From the NCBI RefSeq assembly GCF_000718025.1, contig NZ_JODS01000027.1, positions 33,443 through 97,442 of the forward strand: 64,000 nucleotides of DNA, read 5' to 3'. This document shows, piece after piece, positions 24,301 to 32,328 of this stretch. The notes under the pieces are model-generated. The model saw nothing but the letters and a program-made list of their open reading frames with translations, was not told the DNA's origin and ran no database searches. Source of the DNA: Kitasatospora purpeofusca (GTDB lineage Bacteria; Actinomycetota; Actinomycetes; Streptomycetales; Streptomycetaceae). Positions within the stretch are counted from its first letter, which is position 1; each line of letters opens with the position of its first letter. Position numbers and translations under genes: made by a program.

Positions 24301-27300
24301 CCTGGAAGCTGGTGTCGTGCTCCATCCGGCTGCGCAGGTCGTCCCACCGGGTGGCCTTCCCGGTGAAGCGGGACCAGAGCACCAGGACCTTGCCGTCCTT
24401 CGGGGGCAGGTGGATCCCGCGCCCCTCCAGCCAGGAACCGATCCTCCCGTCGTGCGCGTCGGTCATGCCCCAGGCCTCGCGGACGGTGTTCCGCAACCCG
24501 TCAGAGAAGACCTGACCGACGTACTCGGTGCCGTCCGTGACGCCCCAGATCTCCCCCTGCTGGTACATCTCGTCATAGCTCTTCTCGATCCCCCAGTCCT
24601 GCTGGGCGATCCGGGTGGCCTCTCCGTTCAGGGCCCGCCAGACGGTGCGCTTCTCCATCGAGGGGACGTCGACGAAGTGGATCCGGTCGGCGCCGATCCC
24701 GGTGGAGCGGTAGAACCGCGCGATCGCCCGGGACTTGTCCTGGACGGGGTCGTGGCCGGGGGTGCCGGGCTCCGGGCCGCGCGCGATCAGCACGTGCATG
24801 TTCGGGTCGTGCAGCAGCGAGACGGAGATGCCGAACTGGTCGCCGGAGGCGTACCCGGGCTGCATCAGAACCGAGTTGCGGGAGGTGTCGGGCTGGGCCG
24901 CGGATCCGCTGCCGGCCGCGGCGGCGGGGCTTCCGGCAGCCGCGCTTCCGGCGGCGTGGCCCCCGGCACCGGGGGCGGGAGCGGCAGACCCGGAGTGGCC
25001 CTGGCCGGCGTCGCTCGCCGAGGCGTGGGTGCGCGGCGCCACGGCGGACGAACCGGTGGGCCGCCCCCGGTGCAGCGGGTCGGAGACCGGGTCCGCCCAG
25101 CCGTGCGCACGGGAGTGCGCGGTCGCGGCGGCCCGGGCGGCCGCCCAGCTCGGGTGGTGCCCTCCGGCGGGGACCGGGGCGTCCAGGTCGCCCACCACGG
25201 CGGAGATGAGCCGGAGGTGGCGCTCGCGGAGACCGGCCTGTGGGAGGCCCTCAGGCGCCGGGCAGTGGTAGTCGCCCATCATGCTGCCCTCGACGGCGGG
25301 CCGGTGCGGGAGGTCCGGCGCCCGGTACTCGTCGCGAAGGCCCAGCTGATGACCCAACTCGTGAGCGTAATCGACCGGTTCGGCATCCGGCCACCAGGAG
25401 CGCTGGTCCATGCCCCGGTCCCGGCCGACCAGGTCGACCGTCAGGTGGGCGTGCTCGCCGAGGCGCGCGGGCAGCACAGTGACGTGCAGCCGATCGCCCC
25501 CGGCCAGTCGGTGGCCGGGCCGGTTGAAATGCTCCTCGACGCCCTCGACGAGTCTGGTCCAGATCGAGGCGGTGTCGTGCCCCCGGCCGCCGTCCCGGAA
25601 GGCGATCCGGACCGTCAGGTCGGTGACCGGGGCGCCGGCGTACACGAACCGGCGGGCTTCGAATTCGGAGCGGACGACGAAACCCGGGGTGCGGTCCAGC
25701 ACCATCCTGGGCGCCGGGGGGCGAGAGCGGTCACCGGGGGGCGCCCCGGTGGTGGGGGCCGTGGAGGCGGTGGAGGCGGTGGGGCGCTCCGGGCCGGCAG
25801 CGGTGGAGGCGGTGGCCGAAGCGGTGGCCACCGTCGGCTCCGCCTCCGGCGCGGGGCCGTGCTCCGCGCGCGGACCGGGACCGGCCGCCGCGCGCACCGG
25901 CTCCGCGGGGGCGGACGCCTTGGCGGAGGCGGACGCGGGTTCGGCGGCGGACCGGACGGGGGCCGGGGTGGCCGCCGCGCCGGGCCCGCCAGGGGCGCCC
26001 GGTCCCCCGGAGGTCGCGGGCCGTCCGGCGCCCGTGGGGCCGGCGGTGCGGCCGTCGCCCGCCGCCGGACCGGCCGCCCGGGCCTCCGGACCTCCGGACT
26101 CGAACCGGGCGGCAGTAGGTGTTCCCGCGCCCCGGGTGCCTCCCCCCAGCGTTCCCGCAGCCGTCGCCGAGGGCCCGGCGACACCCGCCGACGCGGCGGA
26201 CGGCGGGCGTCCCGTCGCCCCGGCGTGGCCGGTCGACGAGAGGGTTTCCGCCGTCCGGCCCGCGCCGCCCGTCGCCCCGGCGGTGCCCGCCGCACGAACC
26301 GCGCCACCGGCCTGCGCGTGGGCGGACGCACCGGTCCCGGCCTGGGACGGCCGACTCGCGGAGCCGGTCGCCGTCCCCCTCGACGTTGCCGTCCCGCCCT
26401 GCAGAGCCGTCCGGCCGGCGTCGGTGACGGCCGTCGCGAAGCCGGGTAGGACGGCGCCGGCGCGCCCGGTCGCCCCTTCGCCGGCCGTCCGCCCGGTGGT
26501 CGAGGTCGCGTGCGCGACGGCCGGCCGCTCCTCGCCCGGGACCGCAGGTGCGCCTCCGGGGCGATCGGGCCCGCCCGGCGCGGTCCGGGGGCGACCGGTC
26601 TCGGCCCGCGGGCCGCCGCCCGCCGGCCCGTCCGACGTGATCACGGGCACGGGAGTCCTTTCCACCGCCCCCTCGCCGGACAGGTCGAGCACGGGCCGGT
26701 CCGGCAGGTCGAGGTGGACCTGGTCCACCGTCACGGTGTCGCCCTTGCCTCCGAACCTCCGCCGGCCGCCGCCGCCGAGCGAGCCGACGACGCCGGCCGC
26801 GACGGAGGCCCCGAGAAGTTCCTCACCGCCGAAGACGCCCAGCATGATCCCGGCCGTGGTCACTCCGGTGGCCGCGCCCAGCACGCCCTTGCCGATCAGC
26901 GAGCCGGCGAACCTCGGCGCGACGACGCCGCCGACACCGAAGAACACCCCGCCGACCGCACCGCCGATCGCCCCGGAGATCGCGGCCGACCTGGTGTTGT
27001 CGAGGCTCCACTCGGTCCGGTCGCCCTTGAGGATCTGGATGGTCTGGACAGCGGCGTCCAGACCGAGGTTGAGCGCCACCCCCGCGGCGACCGAGATGAC
27101 CAGGCGGCGCAGGATCATCCGGACGGCCACCCGCGCCGAGGTGATCGCCGCCGGGATGACCTCGGGCGCGAAGAAGGCCCACTGCGCGATCTGACCGGCC
27201 AGCAGCACGAGCTGGCCGAGGATCATGTACTTCGAGTACTCGATCTGCACGCCGGTGTGACGGCCGAGCTTGCCCATCTGCCCCGAGGACTCCGCCATCT

Positions 27301-27544
27301 GCGGCACCGCGGTCTCCAGCTGGGTCACGAAGGCCCGGAACTCGTCGGCGACCCGGCCGCCCACCGCCTCCAGCACACCGTTGCCCGTCGAGCCCAACTG
27401 CTCGCTGATGCCCTTGAGTTCCCGCGCCGCCTCGTCCCAGGCCGCGCCCAGCCCGCGCAGCCGGTCCTCGTCGCCCTTGGGCCAGGACTGGCCGACCGCC
27501 AGCTTGGCTACCCAGTCGAGGGCGGGGGGCATCTCGACGCTCAT
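21329..27544 (-). CDS. Giant multidomain type VII secretion effector candidate (CpnT-like N-terminus, zincin, OmpA-like and SAM-like domains)
   Basis: This 2071-residue protein is the last gene of the T7 unit. Residues 1-250 are helical with hydrophobic segments (KYMILGQLVLLAGQIAQWAF), like the secretion domain of CpnT-type T7 toxins. Residues about 290-610 are low-complexity Pro/Ala/Gly/Thr. A metalloprotease-like domain follows, with HELGHQLGLRD starting at His728 (HExxHxxGxxD as in snapalysins) and a Met-containing GSMMGDYH downstream. Residues about 860-1300 form an unrecognised globular region. About 1515-1635 is OmpA-like (RITVTGHGNGT ... RAEALADLL). About 1640-1850 resembles a SAM-binding fold (TLLYLGANADVEHPLF). 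The C-terminus is helical. Secretion and toxicity are inferred; no cognate immunity gene is obvious. Confidence 0.8.
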   Translation of the reverse strand: MSVEMPPALDWVAKLAVGQSWPKGDEDRLRGLGAAWDEAARELKGISEQLGSTGNGVLEAVGGRVADEFRAFVTQLETAVPQMAESSGQMGKLGRHTGVQIEYSKYMILGQLVLLAGQIAQWAFFAPEVIPAAITSARVAVRMILRRLVISVAAGVALNLGLDAAVQTIQILKGDRTEWSLDNTRSAAISGAIGGAVGGVFFGVGGVVAPRFAGSLIGKGVLGAATGVTTAGIMLGVFGGEELLGASVAAGVVGSLGGGGRRRFGGKGDTVTVDQVHLDLPDRPVLDLSGEGAVERTPVPVITSDGPAGGGPRAETGRPRTAPGGPDRPGGAPAVPGEERPAVAHATSTTGRTAGEGATGRAGAVLPGFATAVTDAGRTALQGGTATSRGTATGSASRPSQAGTGASAHAQAGGAVRAAGTAGATGGAGRTAETLSSTGHAGATGRPPSAASAGVAGPSATAAGTLGGGTRGAGTPTAARFESGGPEARAAGPAAGDGRTAGPTGAGRPATSGGPGAPGGPGAAATPAPVRSAAEPASASAKASAPAEPVRAAAGPGPRAEHGPAPEAEPTVATASATASTAAGPERPTASTASTAPTTGAPPGDRSRPPAPRMVLDRTPGFVVRSEFEARRFVYAGAPVTDLTVRIAFRDGGRGHDTASIWTRLVEGVEEHFNRPGHRLAGGDRLHVTVLPARLGEHAHLTVDLVGRDRGMDQRSWWPDAEPVDYAHELGHQLGLRDEYRAPDLPHRPAVEGSMMGDYHCPAPEGLPQAGLRERHLRLISAVVGDLDAPVPAGGHHPSWAAARAAATAHSRAHGWADPVSDPLHRGRPTGSSAVAPRTHASASDAGQGHSGSAAPAPGAGGHAAGSAAAGSPAAAAGSGSAAQPDTSRNSVLMQPGYASGDQFGISVSLLHDPNMHVLIARGPEPGTPGHDPVQDKSRAIARFYRSTGIGADRIHFVDVPSMEKRTVWRALNGEATRIAQQDWGIEKSYDEMYQQGEIWGVTDGTEYVGQVFSDGLRNTVREAWGMTDAHDGRIGSWLEGRGIHLPPKDGKVLVLWSRFTGKATRWDDLRSRMEHDTSFQGIRQIVRDVGREYDAVIITGDPHPNPAKSDKWDDLVVQMRSDLGTDTVHHITGFWKGRGEELTSWGGDTRTGQFLLYDALHRHYRLDHLGFRSGNLEAVALLGHRVSYLEEAGAGGAARMAQWHDSGNGLTRGGGLAPGYERVIVPEPPTASGRYAQQFDVDGFAQDGRGYQPPDPNAWWRKPAEVYGQERGFGTRELDDIRAQLGLPDVSGARDRAGFFTDRVQHLRSKYETVRAEVVRHSGGGPQVEAYLSGYDRYFRTAPDEYHAGPEQLYHDLVQHGLPHLPQLRQYSRNLAYQAYAQQTAAHAQPSWGGDGLAPRAPASDSTGAVTGRVTGHAAGTFAESPAGSSGARASAGPEGPTPAGPAEPAEAAPRAPMTTGEHDLSGQQPTQPVQPVHPLQPAHPVQPPAGAAAGPAAQGHPFRYAEGAVEPDAAHFARADALAAEVVRAAVGRVESGLPLPRITVTGHGNGTVAGRPHFGRAMQVGKERAEALADLLVERIATHLGGHDTRLTTADFEVRTRSRGQLAPLGTDPAHLTAEERRQAVVTIDHPEPEPAAAAPADHPDGGTGGTAEARANAVRHGLGAETVDYLFGDGPRPGQTVAEIGEHPSWVEDRALGRWAAGVAMTPKYETLVALNRLTRSGEGPQGDTLLYLGANADVEHPLFTTRATRMTLIGVDPENLDAVTRKAHLDQVVGVMERSLRGYATPGHAVVRAETEPGRVTRLTVEGPDGPVLTVDYHAVTYDEYLHANPGERFDVVMDKDSWLLEWRSEQGVADAVDALLAQGGSWVGGTELGAVAAARFTRAPAERLGVGDPKWSGYQDLRLRTRTDRPAEPAAATAPPSPSTSDPAPTSTATSSTSAAAGAGAATEARVGELFTGVMVAARDRFAFRGWTFDEAAYKSMLDDDLAYSLPYHNSFAGDEASVLANALALLPGVARRLSAEIATFAGTDGDFGARRILRDLAVLLDLDPDVLAPLPTGVTGEEGA

Positions 27545-27608
27545 GCGTTCACTCTTCCTCGGTCACAAGGGGGCGACCGGCCCTGCGAGCGGGCCGGCGA
27601 CGGCCGGG

Positions 27609-28001
27609 TCAGCGACGGCCGCCGTGGGGCCCGCCGGTGCGCGGGCCGTGCGCGCCGTCGCCGCCGGCCGGCAGGTCGGGGGCGGCCGCGGTGAGCGTGC
27701 GCAGGGCCTCGACGTTCTGCTCCTCGGTGCGCCGGAAGCCCTTCGCCATGGTCCCGATGCTGTCCACCGTGCTGTCCAGGACCTCGGCGGTACCGGAGAT
27801 CCCCTCGGTGAGCTGCTCCTTGGGCTGGAGGTACTGGTCGCGGAACTCCCGGCCGGTGTAGTCCTCGCCCCAGCACTCGCCGAGCTCGCCGAGGCGGGCC
27901 TCCAGCCGGGTGCCGACCGCTCTGATCAGCGCGGCCAACTCCTGGACCGGCCCGGTGGCGGCCCCCAGGGCCTCGGTGTCGACGGAGAAGTGCTCAGCCA
28001 C
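27609..28001 (-). CDS. EspC/DUF2580-like WXG100-superfamily protein
   Basis: This 130-residue helical-hairpin protein has a GTG start overlapping the upstream YbaB-like gene by 8 nt. The WxG-equivalent turn is CWGEDYTGREF at about residues 43-53. The C-terminal tail (GGDGAHGPRTGGPHGGRR) is Gly-rich. Proteins of this kind accompany T7 substrates and may pair with the giant protein encoded 64 nt downstream, as a secretion partner. The role is inferred from fold and position. Confidence 0.75.
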   Translation of the reverse strand: MAEHFSVDTEALGAATGPVQELAALIRAVGTRLEARLGELGECWGEDYTGREFRDQYLQPKEQLTEGISGTAEVLDSTVDSIGTMAKGFRRTEEQNVEALRTLTAAAPDLPAGGDGAHGPRTGGPHGGRR

Positions 28002-28428
28002 GCGACGGCGCCCCGTCGAAGCCGTGGTCCACGTACACGCGGACGGCCTCCGGCATGGCCGGTTCCTCGGGGAGGAGCGCGGCCGGGTCGACCCGCCCCT
28101 CGAGCAGATCGTCCAGGGCCACGCCCGGCGGCAGTTCGGCGGTCACCACCGCGGACACCGCCTCCAGTGCCTGCGCCCGGGCCTGCGCGACGGTGGCGAG
28201 CAGCAGGACGGCCAGCTCCTTCGGGGCCATCCTGCGGTAGGCGCCGGTCGGGAACTCCAGGGCCGTGAGCTCGCCCTGGGCCCCCACGGTGGCCTTGACG
28301 GCCTGCCGCGGGTCGGTGGCGGTCGCCGTGGTGGCCGCGATCCGGCGGCGGGTCTCGGCGGCCTCCTCGCGCTGGCGTGCGTACTGCGCGAGGAGGTCCT
28401 CGATCTGCTGGTCGTACGGGCTGGGCAC
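27994..28428 (-). CDS. YbaB/EbfC-family protein, EspL-like
   Basis: This is a 144-residue protein starting at GTG. The N-terminus is a coiled-coil (QQIEDLLAQYARQREEAAET). The central strands KATVGAQGELTALEFPTGAYR match the YbaB/EbfC fold. In mycobacteria the ESX-1-associated protein EspL belongs to this family and stabilises secreted substrates. Placement between substrate genes and an EspC-like gene supports an EspL-like chaperone role rather than a nucleoid function. The coupling to the next gene (8-nt overlap) is tight. Confidence 0.75.
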   Translation of the reverse strand: MPSPYDQQIEDLLAQYARQREEAAETRRRIAATTATATDPRQAVKATVGAQGELTALEFPTGAYRRMAPKELAVLLLATVAQARAQALEAVSAVVTAELPPGVALDDLLEGRVDPAALLPEEPAMPEAVRVYVDHGFDGAPSRG

Positions 28429-28460
28429 GGCGTTCCTCTCGTGGTCCGGTGAGGTGGGGT

Positions 28461-30764
28461 TCAGTACGTGGCGGCGGGTGCGTCCGGAGCGCCGCCCCAG
28501 GTGCTCCCGTCCAGGAGGAGCAGGTCGGCGATGCCGCGCGGGGCGGTCTCCTCCTCGGCCTCGACGGTCTCCTCCTCGGGTTCCGGGGCCTCCGGTCCGC
28601 CGTCGCCGCAGCCGAACACCGCCGCGCCGAGGGCCTGTCCGGCACCGCCCGCTGCGCCGCCGGTGCGGTCCGGCTGCCAGGTGGACCACGGCTCGGCCGG
28701 TTCGGTGGCGACGGGCGGCCCCTCGGCGGCCCGTTCCTCGTCCTGCCCGTGCCGGGCGGGCGCGGCCGCCCACAGCAGCGGAACGAAGGCGCCCGCGCCG
28801 CGCTCCCAGAGCGTGGTGTCCTCCTCGGTGCCGCCCTCCGCGGGCCGGGGCAGGACGGCCGTCCGGCCTTCGGGGTCACCGGGGCCCGCCGAGGCGGCCG
28901 GCCCGGACGCGGCGCTCCCCGCCTCCGCGGTGGTCTCCCGGGGCGCCGCGGCGGCCTTCGCCGCGGTCCCCGCGGCCGTGCCCTTCGGCGTCCCCGTCCC
29001 CGCGGCCGTCCCCGCGGCCGGGGCCGTGACCGGCCCGCCGAAGCCCGGCAGCACGGCGGCCTCCCGGGCCGCCCCGGCCGTCCACGGCCCGGTGCCCGCG
29101 TCCAGCAGGCCCGCGGCCTCCGAGCGGGCGCCGGTCTTCTCCACGGTCCGGCCGGCCGTCCCCGCCACTCCCGCGGCCGGCAGCAGCGGTACCCCGCCCG
29201 CGGTCAGCCCCTCGCCGCCGGCGGCCGCGCCGGCGGCGGACCCGGCCTCCGGCTCGCCTGAGGCCGCCCCGGCCTCCCAGGGTTCCGTACTCGGCGTCAG
29301 CAGGCCCGAGGCGTCGGACCGCTCGCCCGAACCGTCCCCCCGGCCGGCGGGAGCGCCGCCACCCATGCCCGGCATGAAGGGCATCCCGGCGCCGCCCATG
29401 CCCGTCGGCAGGCCCGACTCGGTGGCCGCGCCGACCGGGAGCCCGGTGGCCGTTCCGGCGCCGTCCTGGAGCTCCTCGCCGGCCGCCTCCTCCCCGGTCC
29501 GGTCGGCCCGGCCGCCGAGACCGAGGCCGCGCGGGAACCCGGCGAGGCCGGAGGCCGTCCCGCGGCCGGTGGTCAGGCCCTTGCCGACCACGCCCGGACC
29601 GCCGAGGCCCGCGAGGCCGCCGAGCCCGAGTGCGCCCAGCGTGCCCAGCGTGGGCAGGCCCCCGAAGTCGGTCCCGTCGAGCCCGCCCAGCTTGTCGAGG
29701 CCGCCGTGACCGCCCAGGTCGGCCAGGCCGGGGTAGGTCCCGGGGTCGAGCGCGGCGAGTCCGCCGGGGCCGAGGCCGAGCCCGCCGGGGAAGGACAGCC
29801 CGGGCAGGTCCGGCAGCCCGGCACCGTCGAGGCCGCCCGCGCCGCCGAGCTCGCTCAGCCCTCCGGGGCCGCCCAGTCCGGCGAGGTCGTCGAGGCCGTC
29901 CGCGCCACCGGGGCCGGCACCGAGGTCCCCCGGCGCGCCGAGCCCGTCGAGGCCGGGCCCGGCGGCGAGGCTCGCGAGGTCGCCCCCTCCCGGGAGGTCC
30001 CCGCCGACGCCCTGCGGATCCGGCAGCGGACCGGGGCCACCGCCCGGACCGTCGCCGCCGGGCCCCTGGTGCTCGTCGGGGGTGTTGACCGGTGAGGGGA
30101 CCGGCTGCGGGGAGACGATCGTGTCGGAGGTGAACCGGTAGTGCGAGGCGAGGCTCTTCAGCACCGTCCGCATGTCCTCGGTCATGTTGCGGACCAGCTC
30201 CGGCTTCTGGCTGATCGGGATGAGGCCGTTGGACATCGGTGTCAGGCCCAACTGCTGTGCCCGGTCGGCGTACCAGGTGTCGATCTCGGCGAGCTTGAGC
30301 CTGGCGTTCCTCAGCGTGACGGCATTGTTCGCCAGTTGCTGGGGGACGGAGTGCCGACCGGTCGAACCGCCGGACAGCACCTTGGCGTTGGCCGCGACCT
30401 GGCGGGAGAAGGTGGTCATGGTGTCGAGGAAGGAGTCCGCCGCCGGACCCTTCCAGGGGCCGTCCTCCCCGGCCAGCGCCTTGGCCTGGTCGACCAGGCT
30501 CTTCGCCACCGCCTCCAGCGACTTCTGCACCCGGTAGTAGGTGTTGGCGGCGTCCTGGAGCGACCGGGGATCGGAGACCGACCGGGCGTGGGACAGGTTG
30601 GCGTCGTCCCCGACCCCGGCGGACATGCCGCTGACGGCCGCCATGATCTGCTTCCAGTCCCAGAGGTCGTAGTCCCCCTCGGAGCCGGTGGCCGAGCCGT
30701 CGGTGGTCCCGAAGACGGCTCCGTCGTCGCCCTGGTGGAAGCCGTGGCCGTTGTAGTCGGGCAC
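28461..30764 (-). CDS. Large Gly/Pro-rich T7 substrate with WXG-like N-terminal domain
   Basis: This 767-residue protein starts at GTG with GGAGAA upstream. Residues 1-225 are helical, with a PWKGPAADSF turn near residue 103 typical of PPE/EspB-like T7 substrates. Residues about 225-450 are a Gly-Leu-Pro repeat-like region (GGLAGLGGPG-type units). The rest is low-complexity Ala/Gly/Thr with repeated LLTPSTEPWEAGAA / LLDAGTGPWTAGAA / LWERGAGAFVPLLWAAA blocks. No catalytic domain is seen. An extracellular or wall-associated structural role is a guess. It is one of five substrate-like genes between EccA-like and the giant effector. Confidence 0.7.
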   Translation of the reverse strand: MPDYNGHGFHQGDDGAVFGTTDGSATGSEGDYDLWDWKQIMAAVSGMSAGVGDDANLSHARSVSDPRSLQDAANTYYRVQKSLEAVAKSLVDQAKALAGEDGPWKGPAADSFLDTMTTFSRQVAANAKVLSGGSTGRHSVPQQLANNAVTLRNARLKLAEIDTWYADRAQQLGLTPMSNGLIPISQKPELVRNMTEDMRTVLKSLASHYRFTSDTIVSPQPVPSPVNTPDEHQGPGGDGPGGGPGPLPDPQGVGGDLPGGGDLASLAAGPGLDGLGAPGDLGAGPGGADGLDDLAGLGGPGGLSELGGAGGLDGAGLPDLPGLSFPGGLGLGPGGLAALDPGTYPGLADLGGHGGLDKLGGLDGTDFGGLPTLGTLGALGLGGLAGLGGPGVVGKGLTTGRGTASGLAGFPRGLGLGGRADRTGEEAAGEELQDGAGTATGLPVGAATESGLPTGMGGAGMPFMPGMGGGAPAGRGDGSGERSDASGLLTPSTEPWEAGAASGEPEAGSAAGAAAGGEGLTAGGVPLLPAAGVAGTAGRTVEKTGARSEAAGLLDAGTGPWTAGAAREAAVLPGFGGPVTAPAAGTAAGTGTPKGTAAGTAAKAAAAPRETTAEAGSAASGPAASAGPGDPEGRTAVLPRPAEGGTEEDTTLWERGAGAFVPLLWAAAPARHGQDEERAAEGPPVATEPAEPWSTWQPDRTGGAAGGAGQALGAAVFGCGDGGPEAPEPEEETVEAEEETAPRGIADLLLLDGSTWGGAPDAPAATY

Positions 30765-30805
30765 GTCCCGTTCTCCTCTCGATCCGTCCGACCGGGCCGC
30801 GCCGG

Positions 30806-31486
30806 TCAGGCCGGGGCGGGGGTGTTGCCGCCGGACCCGTTGCCGGTGCCGCCGCCGGTGTTGGCACCGGTGGTGTTCGCCGTGCCGGTGCCACCGTTCG
30901 CGGTGACCACGGCGTTGAAGTCGCCGACGGCGTCGGCCACAGCCTGCTGGAAGTCCCTGGCCGTCATCCCGTTGGCCTCCTCGACCGTGCGGTACTTGGC
31001 GCTCAGCGCCCTGACGCCGTCCCGCAGGTCCGTCAGCCCGGTGATCAGCGAGGAGAGCGACTCGCCGAAGTCCTTCTTCAGCCCGGCGTCGCCGTTCGGC
31101 CCGTTCACCCGGTTGCGCATGACGTTGGCGTGGTAGAAGGACCCCGGCGCGACGCGAACGCCGTCCAGGGCGGTGGCGACCTCGCTCATCGGCCGGATCA
31201 GCCGGTCGATGTTGGCCGCGAACACGTCCAGGGAGGGCGTGCTCACCGCGACGGTGCCCGGGCCGGTCGCGCCGTGCCGCGGCACGACCGGGACCGCGAA
31301 GGGGTTGGTGTCGCTGAACGTCCCGTGCCCGGCACCGATGTGGGGGTCACCGGTCCAGTGGTCCGCGCCGCCCGAGCCGCCGCCACTGCTGCCGGAACCG
31401 CCCCCGTAGTCGTTGGGGTTGATGTTCGGGTCGGAGGACTGGTGGGAGTCGTCGCGCGCGGCGAGGGACTCGTCGGTCGCCGACAC
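30806..31486 (-). CDS. T7-associated secreted helical protein
   Basis: This is a 226-residue protein. The GTG start lies immediately past the stop of the upstream WXG100 gene (TGA-C-GTG), implying translational coupling. The N-terminus is a disordered Ser/Gly stretch. Residues about 80-190 form long helices (SLDVFAANIDRLIRPMSEVA ... SLSSLITGLTDLRDGVRAL). The tail is Gly/Asn/Thr-rich. There is no signal peptide, consistent with T7 export with a partner. No named family is recognised. Confidence 0.65.
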   Translation of the reverse strand: MSATDESLAARDDSHQSSDPNINPNDYGGGSGSSGGGSGGADHWTGDPHIGAGHGTFSDTNPFAVPVVPRHGATGPGTVAVSTPSLDVFAANIDRLIRPMSEVATALDGVRVAPGSFYHANVMRNRVNGPNGDAGLKKDFGESLSSLITGLTDLRDGVRALSAKYRTVEEANGMTARDFQQAVADAVGDFNAVVTANGGTGTANTTGANTGGGTGNGSGGNTPAPA

Positions 31487-31487
31487 G

Positions 31488-31778
31488 TCACTGGTCCCAG
31501 AGGCTCACGCCGTGCCGCTCGCCCTGGTGGTAGGACTCGTGGATCTGCCCGAGCGCGGTGGTCGCGTTCTGTGCCTGGAGCACCATGTCGCCGGCCGCTG
31601 CGTCCCACTTGGTCTTCGCGGTGTCGTAGGTCGTGCGGGCGTCGCTGCTCCACTCGCTGAGGTGCTGCGCGGTGCCGTCGTCCAGCTGGCTGAGGGTCTG
31701 CTGGAGCTTGTTGCTGATCGCGGCCATCTCACCGACGATGTACTCGACCTGGGTCATGTTGACCGCGTAGGTGCTCAT
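31488..31778 (-). CDS. WXG100 protein (EsxA/EsxB type)
   Basis: This 96-residue protein has the small helical-hairpin layout. The turn is SEWSSDARTTYDTAK at about residues 41-55, a WSS variant of WxG, and the C-terminal helix ends with a YHQGERHGVSLWDQ tail. It pairs in size and position with the WXG100 gene 95 nt upstream. The two probably form the heterodimeric primary substrate recognised by EccC. Confidence 0.88.
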   Translation of the reverse strand: MSTYAVNMTQVEYIVGEMAAISNKLQQTLSQLDDGTAQHLSEWSSDARTTYDTAKTKWDAAAGDMVLQAQNATTALGQIHESYHQGERHGVSLWDQ

Positions 31779-31873
31779 GGGTGTGACTCCTCCTGGGGTT
31801 CCGGGGGCGGGCGGCGCGGCCGGGGCGGGGCCCGTGGACCGGCCCGCGCCCGGCCTGGTGCACGGGGCGTGCG

Positions 31874-32206
31874 CTAGAAGCCGGGCAGCGGGGTGGCCAT
31901 GCCCTTGCTGAGCTGGGAGGCCATGTCCGTGGTGGCCTGGTGGGTCGTCCCGTACGACCCGGTGTTCGCCTGGAGCTTCTCCAGCATCAGACCGAGCTGC
32001 GTACGGACGGTGCCGAAGTCCTGGAGCCAGGTGTTCATCGCCCCGAGGTACGTGGTCGAGGCGTCACCGGTCCAGCTGGACTGGAGCGTCTCGATCTGGC
32101 CGGCCATCTGGGTGTAGGTGCGGTTCGCCTCGTCCAGCGCGGTCTGGAAGTTGCTCTGGGCGGCCAGCATCCCCTCGATGCTGACGGAGGTCGTCTGGTT
32201 GGCCAT
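31874..32206 (-). CDS. WXG100 protein (EsxB/EsxA partner)
   Basis: This 110-residue protein is started here at ATG 32206 with AAAGGA upstream; a TTG codon lies directly before it. The turn LQSSWTGDASTTYLGAMNTW at about residues 42-61 is a clear W-x-G. Two long helices flank it. It is the first of the two small Esx genes in the unit. Confidence 0.88.
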   Translation of the reverse strand: MANQTTSVSIEGMLAAQSNFQTALDEANRTYTQMAGQIETLQSSWTGDASTTYLGAMNTWLQDFGTVRTQLGLMLEKLQANTGSYGTTHQATTDMASQLSKGMATPLPGF

Positions 32207-32328
32207 CAACCGGTCCTTTCGGTCGTGCGGTCAGGAGTGCTGCCGTGCTGAGCCTCTGTCGCCCATGCTGCTCCACCCGGTGCCGCCCGGGCCGCGGATC
32301 ACCCCTCCGCTGCCCCGCCGACCCCGGA

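Noticed and set aside
21323..26449. 1708-residue plus-strand frame opposite the giant T7 protein
   Set aside because: It is an antisense shadow. The minus-strand protein has recognisable domains and motifs; the plus-strand one has none.
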